35,927 bases of DNA from an uncultured Microcaldota archaeon (GTDB taxonomy: Archaea > Micrarchaeota > Micrarchaeia > CAILAH01): assembly GCA_903832205.1 (NCBI GenBank), contig CAILAH010000017.1, positions 1 to 35,927 on the forward strand. Direction: 5' to 3'. The position numbers and the translations under genes were made by a program. Below the pieces are notes generated by a model that worked only from the letters and a program-made list of their open reading frames with translations, was not told where the DNA came from and did no database searches. The first letter of the stretch is position 1. The number at the start of each line of letters is the position of its first letter. Shown piece after piece: positions 31,216 through 35,927 of the stretch.

Positions 31216-31233
31216 GCAAATCAGAAGATTTGC
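31216..31233. repeat. 7-bp hairpin with GCAAATC/GATTTGC arms
   Basis: GCAAATC (31216-31222) pairs with GATTTGC (31227-31233) around AGAA. It ends two bases before tRNA-Lys. The arms resemble those of the hairpin at 16097-16121 upstream of tRNA-Ser. Confidence 0.5.
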
Positions 31234-31235
31234 AC

Positions 31236-31358
31236 GGGCCCGTAGCTCAGCTTGGCTAGAGCGGCGGACTTTTAATCCGAAGGTCGCGGGTTCAAAAGCA
31301 CTTTCTTTGCGCGGCAAAGAACCTGCACTAAGAAAGCCTGAAAATCCCGTCGGGCCCG
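31236..31358 (+). tRNA. tRNA-Lys(UUU) with a T-loop intron
   Basis: A complete tRNA folds when a 48-base insert is removed. The acceptor is GGGCCCG with CGGGCCC (31351-31357), discriminator G at 31358, no encoded CCA. The D stem is GCTC/GAGC. The anticodon stem is GCGGA/TCCGA with a G-A mismatch at 27-43, loop CTTTTAA, anticodon TTT at 31271-31273. The T stem is GCGGG (31286-31290) with CCCGT (31346-31350). The T-loop is interrupted after TTCAAA (31296) and resumes with T (31345), restoring TTCAAAT. The mature tRNA would be 75 bases. A T-run (31362-31366) shortly after the 3' end may be the terminator. Confidence 0.92.
31297..31344 (+). other. tRNA-Lys intron at position 59/60 (T-loop)
   Basis: The 48-base insert fits a bulge-helix-bulge fold. 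The outer helix is the T stem. The 3-base bulge AAT (31343-31345) is at the 3' junction. A perfect 4-bp central helix pairs TTCA with TGAA. A 3-base bulge AAA (31295-31297) is at the 5' junction. The inner stem CTTTCTT/AAGAAAG is preceded by a small internal loop. An alternative inner hairpin TTCTTTGC/GCAAAGAA is also possible. Confidence 0.82.
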
Positions 31359-31464
31359 TATCTTTTTATGTTCTGCTTGGGATAGCTATTCTCTCGTGTT
31401 CTTCCGGCGTTTTATTTAAAGTATATAAACTATACTATTGAATATAGAAACGAGTGGTGATGGG

Positions 31465-31809
31465 ATGAAATTTGCGACATATGCACTTGCCATACTAATG
31501 CTCGGTTTTGCGCTGTCATTTGCAGGCTTTCCTGAGGTAATCAACAATACTTGCGTCGACATTAAGGCAGTGATGCCGCTTATTGCGTTCACGCTGCTCG
31601 TTTTTGCCGGCCTTGTTTACGCGGGCGGCCAGGTGCTTGGCGCGGAATTCAGGTCAAGGACCAACACATGGGCGACAACGATCGCCATCGGTGCGCTCAT
31701 CGGGCTGCTGATAGCGTTCAGTGCACCCTGGATCGTAACCACCATTGGAAGTGCCGCTGGCGAGGATGTCAACAGCTACCAGTACAACTGCAAGGACAAG
31801 ATTTACTGA
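31465..31809 (+). CDS. VirB2/TrbC-like small membrane protein, pilin candidate
   Basis: A 114-residue protein with a signal peptide (about 1-20, FATYALAILMLGFALSFAG), a short extracytoplasmic segment with a cysteine (NNTCVDIKAV), two membrane helices (about 37-58 and 69-90), and a polar C-terminus with a second cysteine (YQYNCKDKIY). A signal peptide plus two helices is the arrangement of VirB2/TrbC pilins and of archaeal DNA-transfer pilins of the Ced/Ted systems, but sequence similarity is too low to prove it by eye. The frame opens at a TTG at 31438; the ATG at 31465 with GGTGATGGG upstream is preferred. A TATA-like GTATATAAAC lies at 31421-31430. It starts the operon that includes the VirB4-like ATPase. 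Confidence 0.7.
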   Translation: MKFATYALAILMLGFALSFAGFPEVINNTCVDIKAVMPLIAFTLLVFAGLVYAGGQVLGAEFRSRTNTWATTIAIGALIGLLIAFSAPWIVTTIGSAAGEDVNSYQYNCKDKIY

Positions 31810-31818
31810 GGTGCACTG

Positions 31819-32580
31819 ATGGAAACCAATGAAACCCTGGCCTATGGCGCACTTGGGCTCGGATTATTTTTCCTACTAATTTCATCCCAGTTCCAGCCTC
31901 TCGCACTGCTCTCAGTGGTGGCTGCGGGAGTCAGCTGGCTGTTCTACTCCTGGGGCAACATATACGTCCCATTCTTCACAAGGGGCCAGAAGGACATTAG
32001 GATGAAATATGATTTTGAGGTATCCCCCGCGGAAGATGCAATCGTAAAGCGGGAGGGGGAGGATTATATCGCAACGGTGTTCCTCGGCATTGATGTTTAC
32101 GAGACGATGACCAACAAGAGCGAGGAGGAAATTAAGGATTACGCACAGTATTTCGAGAGGACCATCTCAAGCCTTAAGGACCCGATTAAGATTTCAACCA
32201 TACTTTACGAGAAGGATATGGGCAAATATATCCATACAATAGAGGAGAAGAAGGCAGTGATTGACACGAAGATTGCACTGGAAAGGCAGAAGAAAAAAGT
32301 GGATGAGAGGGCAATTGAGGTCCTTGAAAGGGAGCACATGATGTGGGACAGGATGCTCGAATCAATGTACAAAACTTCAAACAGGCCGAGGGCAGTCGCC
32401 TACATACTGGCGACATCCGCCAAGGGCACGTCAAAGGACGGGGCAGTGAATGCAGCCAAGGTGCGCGCCAGGGAAATCAAGGCAACGTTCGGCAGCGGCA
32501 TGTCCGTAAGGGTTGATGAGCTTTCGCACAGCAGGATGAAATCCTGTTACGATTGGGACTTTATGTCCCCGGAGTGGTGA
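31819..32580 (+). CDS. Membrane protein resembling VirB3 plus VirB4 N-domain, first paralogue
   Basis: A 253-residue protein with two N-terminal membrane helices (about 8-25 and 28-45) followed by a soluble alpha/beta domain facing the cytoplasm. It aligns with the next gene over most of its length: DPIKISTILYEKDMGKYI matches SPIKLNMLLSTKDVGAYR, and both end with a K-A/N-x-x-A-K/R-E-I-K-A motif and a C-x-D-W motif (CYDWDF here). Two short helices followed by a domain of this kind is what VirB3 fused to the N-terminal part of VirB4 looks like, with the motor domain in a separate gene downstream. GAGGTG precedes the ATG. This role is inferred from architecture and context. Confidence 0.72.
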   Translation: METNETLAYGALGLGLFFLLISSQFQPLALLSVVAAGVSWLFYSWGNIYVPFFTRGQKDIRMKYDFEVSPAEDAIVKREGEDYIATVFLGIDVYETMTNKSEEEIKDYAQYFERTISSLKDPIKISTILYEKDMGKYIHTIEEKKAVIDTKIALERQKKKVDERAIEVLEREHMMWDRMLESMYKTSNRPRAVAYILATSAKGTSKDGAVNAAKVRAREIKATFGSGMSVRVDELSHSRMKSCYDWDFMSPEW

Positions 32581-32584
32581 TGGC

Positions 32585-33385
32585 ATGGTAATGATGCCAA
32601 AGCTCTACATGACAGCGGCCGTTGTGCTCCTCATGCTGATTGCCCTATTCATATCATTCCAGGCAGGGCTTATCTTTTTCATAATCGGGCTGCTGCTTGC
32701 GGCAGTAGTGGGCGGGTTCCTCTATGCAGGCTACGTGCTCACGCCGATACTCACGAAGATAATGAAAATCACATTCACAAAGGGCGAGTACATATTCCCG
32801 CCTGGCCAGGAAGTAATCATTAAGAAAACCGGGAACAAATTTATCGCGGCGAAATACCTTTTGGTGAACATACCTGAAAGGGAGGAGATAGCCGGGAAGG
32901 CGGAGGAGAGGTCAGAGGTTTACCTCAGGGATTTTGAGACCGCACTGGGCGCAATAACCTCGCCAATCAAGCTCAACATGCTGCTCTCAACAAAAGACGT
33001 TGGCGCCTACAGGGAGGGAATACAGGCGAAGACGTATGAGTTCAGCCTCAGGATTAAGAGGGAGATGGAGAAGGCCGAGCCGGACGTAATCAAGATTGAC
33101 AAGTGGCAGAAGGAAAAGGAAAACTATGAGAACCTGCTCAGGAGGCTTGCGAGCGGTGTGAAGCCGCTGGCGGCAGTCATGTACGTTATGACCGTCGGAA
33201 AGGGAATAACGATGGATGAGGCGCGTGACAAGGCAAACAACCAGGCGAAGGAAATCAAGGCAGTCCTATCAAACAACCTCAACGCGGAAGTGGTTGACCT
33301 GATTGGGGAGGATGCAGAGATGTGCCTTGACTGGGAGCGCGTAATACCCGCGAGCTATAACGATCTCGTGGAGAGGACCGGGTGA
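32585..33385 (+). CDS. Membrane protein resembling VirB3 plus VirB4 N-domain, second paralogue
   Basis: A 266-residue paralogue of the preceding gene. Two close N-terminal helices (about 8-24 and 28-52, LIFFIIGLLLAAVVGGFLYA) precede a soluble domain with SPIKLNMLLSTKDVGAY (about 134-150), a charged coiled-coil part, MYVMTVGKGITMDEARDKAN, and a C-terminal MCLDWERVIP corresponding to CYDWDF in the first copy. The ATG at 32585 follows GGTGATGGC and the stop of the first copy by 4 bases; the ATPase ATG is 4 bases past its own stop. Tight spacing and tandem paralogy suggest a hetero-oligomer docking the ATPase to the membrane. Confidence 0.72.
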   Translation: MVMMPKLYMTAAVVLLMLIALFISFQAGLIFFIIGLLLAAVVGGFLYAGYVLTPILTKIMKITFTKGEYIFPPGQEVIIKKTGNKFIAAKYLLVNIPEREEIAGKAEERSEVYLRDFETALGAITSPIKLNMLLSTKDVGAYREGIQAKTYEFSLRIKREMEKAEPDVIKIDKWQKEKENYENLLRRLASGVKPLAAVMYVMTVGKGITMDEARDKANNQAKEIKAVLSNNLNAEVVDLIGEDAEMCLDWERVIPASYNDLVERTG

Positions 33386-33389
33386 TTCG

Positions 33390-34958
33390 ATGGGATTAAT
33401 CAAAGTGAAAAACAAGAAGCTCTACAGCTCGGATATTGCGAGCAGGGGCATCATCACCAGGCCTCCGGAGCCGCCGGCAGAGCTCATCGCCGGGGACCCG
33501 ACCAATTCCATTTACATCGGCAGGACGGCCGTGTTCAACGAGCCGTTCCACTGGAGCTATGAGAACGTCACCAACCCGCACATTGCCGCCGTGGGAATCT
33601 CGGGTGCGGGTAAGTCATATTTCATCAAGACATTCCTGACCAGGGCGTATTTCGTGTGGAAGACGAATGCGCTAATCATCGACTGGGCAGGGGAATACAG
33701 GGACTGGGTAAAGCAGGTGGGCGGCAAGGTGCTCGCGCTTGGAAAAGGCTCATACCTGAACCTGCTGGACCTTGCGGGCATGAGGCCGCTGGACAGGGTG
33801 AAGCAGATTTCAAGGAGCCTTGAGATACTCACGGATATCGGCAGCTACCCGGAGCAGAAGAGGCTGACCGAAGAGGCGATTGAGAGGGCCTATGTCAACA
33901 AGGGATTCAAGATGTCTGAGCGCAACCAGAAGGATGCGCTCGGCAACCTGATGGCGCCGCCGACATTGAAGAACGTGCTGGAAGTGCTTGAGGAGAAATT
34001 GTCCGCGGGCACCTACGAATTCCCGGTTGAGCTGGAGAATGCAATCTACAGGGTAAAGAAATTCACAAGGGAAGGCGAGGATTTCTTCGCGCAGCCGAGC
34101 ACCATTGACCTGGACGCGCTCATCTCATCGGGAATGGTTGATTTGGATTTATCAGGATTGCCGGATGAGACCATGAGGGCGCTCGCTGCGCTCAGCGTCC
34201 TGCAGTTCATCAAGGAGAAGATGAGGCTTACCGGCTTTGAGAAATCAAAAGGGCTCAAGCTCATCATAGTGCTTGACGAGGCGTGGAAGATTGCAAAGGA
34301 GGAGACCAGCGATGCGGTCATGATTGTAAGGGAGGGCCGCAAGTACCAGTTCGCGCTGTTCGTCGCGTCGCAAAACCCCACGGATATCAGCGAGGCCATA
34401 TTCTCAAACGTGGGCACAACGTTCATACTTAGGGTTAAGTTCGAGAAATTCCTTGACTACCTGCAGAACTCGCTCAACTTCAGCGATTACATGCGCAAGC
34501 AGATCGCGAGATTGGGCGTGGGACAGGCTGCGGTTAACATGGCGCTGCAGACAAGCACGCCATACCCGGAGACGTTCCTTCTCTCGAAGATTGAGGGTGA
34601 GGAGCCGGTGGTTGAGTACTTCCTTGATGTGAAGCCAAAGTTTGTTGGAGAGGGTGAGATTGTGGGAAAGACACTTTCGTTCGAGCGCGATGACCTGCGC
34701 AAGAAGCTCAGGATGTTTGGGCTTGCAGATGAGAAAGTCGAGGAGATTACCTCAACATTTGACAAGGCCAACAGGCACCTTGACGTGGTCGACTTCGTAA
34801 TCACGCTGGAGAGGTATGACGTGGACAGGAATGACATTACCGGGTTCCTCAAGGACCTGAGTGTCGAGGACAGCGTCATCATAAACATATTCTCCGAAGC
34901 GGATTACAAGAAGCTCGGCGTGCGTGGGGAAAGTACGGAGGTTGAATTAAGTGGCTAA
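33390..34958 (+). CDS. VirB4/HerA-class motor ATPase
   Basis: A 522-residue P-loop ATPase of the VirB4/TraC/HerA superfamily. IYIGRTAVFNEPFHWSYENV leads to Walker A GISGAGKSYFIKTFL (about 68-82). LIIDWAGEYRDW is the usual strand after it, and LIIVLDEAWKIAKEE (about 291-305) is Walker B. REGRKYQFALFVASQNPTDI (about 315-334) is the motor motif III region, and NVGTTFILRV carries the expected arginine. A C-terminal extension of about 100 residues (after FLDVKPKFVG) is all-helical and ends at ELSG. The N-terminal domain that VirB4 proteins usually have is missing and seems supplied by the two upstream membrane proteins. GGTGAT precedes the ATG. A pilus or substrate-pumping motor is inferred. Confidence 0.9.
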   Translation: MGLIKVKNKKLYSSDIASRGIITRPPEPPAELIAGDPTNSIYIGRTAVFNEPFHWSYENVTNPHIAAVGISGAGKSYFIKTFLTRAYFVWKTNALIIDWAGEYRDWVKQVGGKVLALGKGSYLNLLDLAGMRPLDRVKQISRSLEILTDIGSYPEQKRLTEEAIERAYVNKGFKMSERNQKDALGNLMAPPTLKNVLEVLEEKLSAGTYEFPVELENAIYRVKKFTREGEDFFAQPSTIDLDALISSGMVDLDLSGLPDETMRALAALSVLQFIKEKMRLTGFEKSKGLKLIIVLDEAWKIAKEETSDAVMIVREGRKYQFALFVASQNPTDISEAIFSNVGTTFILRVKFEKFLDYLQNSLNFSDYMRKQIARLGVGQAAVNMALQTSTPYPETFLLSKIEGEEPVVEYFLDVKPKFVGEGEIVGKTLSFERDDLRKKLRMFGLADEKVEEITSTFDKANRHLDVVDFVITLERYDVDRNDITGFLKDLSVEDSVIINIFSEADYKKLGVRGESTEVELSG

Positions 34959-35412
34959 AAAAGAAAATGAAGGATTCCTTGCAAAGCTGTTTTCCATGAG
35001 GCAAAAGCCCAAGGAAGAGGGCGGGCATGCAAAGAAAAGGCATACGGCGCACATGGTGCGCGGCGTGTGCATCCACTGCAACAAGGAGGGCGACGGGAAG
35101 CCAAAGCTTACGCAGGGATACCCAATAAAAGACGATTACGTTATCGGAATTATCAGGTGGCTCAAGAGAAAGACCAGGACCGAGCAGAAAAACAGGCTCG
35201 TGGTGTGCGAGAAGCACGCGGATGAGCACGAGAAGAAAAGGGGCGGGTTTGAGCGCTCGCTCATAATATACGGGGGCATCGGCATATTCCTTTTGGTGAT
35301 ACTGCTGCTGCTCAACCTTTCATTTGGGTCGCTCATCGCAGGGCTGCTATTGTTGTTGTTCCTGGTCGTAACGGCGCACATCAAGTACGTGCCCAAGGCA
35401 GAGGGGATATAG
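34951..35412 (+). CDS. Putative zinc-binding membrane protein of the T4SS-like operon
   Basis: A 153-residue protein of unknown family. A basic N-terminus (1-38) is followed by a C-x2-C pair (C40, C43 in CIHCNK) and a C-x2-H pair (C86, H89 in CEKHADEHEKK), arranged as a possible zinc site. Two C-terminal membrane helices (about 104-123 and 126-145) end in a short basic tail. The start is a GTG at 34951 that overlaps the stop region of the ATPase gene by 8 bases, with GGAGGT at 34938-34943, so translation is coupled. It could be a membrane dock for the ATPase or for a nucleic-acid or protein substrate; nothing more specific can be seen. Confidence 0.75.
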   Translation: MAKKENEGFLAKLFSMRQKPKEEGGHAKKRHTAHMVRGVCIHCNKEGDGKPKLTQGYPIKDDYVIGIIRWLKRKTRTEQKNRLVVCEKHADEHEKKRGGFERSLIIYGGIGIFLLVILLLLNLSFGSLIAGLLLLLFLVVTAHIKYVPKAEGI

Positions 35413-35415
35413 GTT

Positions 35416-35927
35416 ATGTCTAGCGGGATGAAAGCAACGGACATTGCAATCGAGCCGATGGGCGCATCGTTCAAGTTCGGCGCCAAGCGCAAGGTAACCA
35501 AGGAGCAGCTGCTCAAGATGATTGAAAGAATACCTGACGCGGAGATTGCCGACATTAAGGACAGTGTCGCGGTCATCAAGATAGACAGCAGGGACATAGA
35601 CAGTGCCCCCTACCTGTTCAACATCCTCTACCTCAACGCGGACAGCATTGAGATGATGTATACCGTGACACCGGAGATAAGCATGCGCAAGAGGCAGCTG
35701 GAGCTGCTGCGCTACACAACCAACATGCTCACGCTGCTCAAGGATGCCTATGATGTTGACCTGGCAAGCTATATGCAGGTGCTTGACATCTTCCTTGCGG
35801 AGATAAAGGAGTTTGCAACGTCGGATTACGAAAAGCTTTACATTAAATATGATGCGCTGCTCGCAAAGGTCGAGGAGACGCAGAAGCAATATGAGAGGAT
35901 GAAAGAGAGCAATGAGAAAATCAGCAA
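35416..35927 (+). CDS. Coiled-coil protein of the T4SS-like operon, C-terminus cut by window edge
   Basis: An open frame of 170 codons from the ATG at 35416 runs off the window with no stop. It begins MSSGMKATDIAIEPMGASFK. Its first part is alpha/beta (about 25-85, KRKVTKEQLLKMIERIPDAE onward), and the visible end is a charged coiled coil (about 135-170, YDALLAKVEETQKQYERMKE). There is no signal peptide or membrane helix in the visible part. I recognise no family. It lies 3 bases after the zinc-binding membrane protein, so it belongs to the same operon and may be a cytoplasmic partner of the ATPase. Confidence 0.7.
   Translation, partial: MSSGMKATDIAIEPMGASFKFGAKRKVTKEQLLKMIERIPDAEIADIKDSVAVIKIDSRDIDSAPYLFNILYLNADSIEMMYTVTPEISMRKRQLELLRYTTNMLTLLKDAYDVDLASYMQVLDIFLAEIKEFATSDYEKLYIKYDALLAKVEETQKQYERMKESNEKIS

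Noticed and set aside
33390-34958. HerA helicase of the HerA-NurA DNA-repair pair
   Set aside because: No nurA, mre11 or rad50 gene is adjacent, and the upstream VirB3/VirB4-N-like membrane proteins point to a secretion or transfer motor. It remains a fallback.

Overview
The window is archaeal. It carries an L1-P0-P1 ribosomal operon, a thermosome-type (group II) chaperonin, archease and RtcB, a DRG-type GTPase, an archaeal Sec61-beta (SecG), AMMECR1, and tRNA genes with bulge-helix-bulge introns and no encoded CCA. Promoters are archaeal too: TATA boxes about 25 bases before leaderless starts, mixed with genes that have GGTG/GGAGG Shine-Dalgarno sites. Compact genes, short spacers and a large set of exported proteins suggest a DPANN-like lineage (Micrarchaeota or Diapherotrites would fit), but no rRNA is present, so the lineage is an inference. 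No CRISPR array, insertion sequence or integrase was seen.

Layout. Bases 1-942 (minus) hold two AT-richer, lysine-rich unknown genes, the first cut by the window edge. Bases 1026-3280 (minus) are the ribosomal stalk operon L1-P0-P1 followed by archease. Bases 3465-5534 (plus) are a DRG GTPase and a DUF318/ArsP-like permease. Bases 5550-7660 (minus) are a TrmI-like tRNA methyltransferase behind RtcB. Then come a PrsW-like membrane protease (plus) and the chaperonin (minus). Bases 10741-16013 (plus) form one operon: a GbsR/MarR-type regulator, an ABC ATPase, a surface-anchored COG1361-like protein and two MacB/FtsX permeases, preceded by a G-tract and a 10-bp dyad. Bases 16014-16320 hold several hairpins and an intron-containing tRNA-Ser(CGA). 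An amidohydrolase and an unknown protein follow.

Bases 18486-30245 (minus) are one long co-directional block. Read in transcription order it is a 590-residue exported protein with a beta-barrel-like C-terminal half, a 1612-residue Ig-repeat surface protein, a 672-residue membrane-anchored partner, a 52-residue SecG, AMMECR1, a two-winged-helix protein and an HD phosphohydrolase. NAD(P)H-hydrate dehydratase (minus) and an intron-containing tRNA-Lys(UUU) come next. From 31465 to the window end (plus) lies an operon resembling a reduced type IV secretion or DNA-transfer apparatus: a VirB2-like two-helix pilin candidate, two paralogous membrane proteins resembling VirB3 plus the VirB4 N-domain, a stand-alone VirB4/HerA-class ATPase, a putative zinc-binding membrane protein and a coiled-coil protein that runs off the window.

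How parts fit together. Both tRNAs are interrupted at the same unusual place, between T-loop positions 59 and 60, with BHB-like folds. The window also encodes the splicing ligase RtcB, its activator archease and a methyltransferase expected to modify T-loop adenosines. The exported proteins, SecG, the MacB-type exporter and the T4SS-like operon together indicate heavy investment in the cell envelope and surface contact. The strongest leads are the T-loop introns, the split VirB4-like operon and the beta-barrel-like protein.
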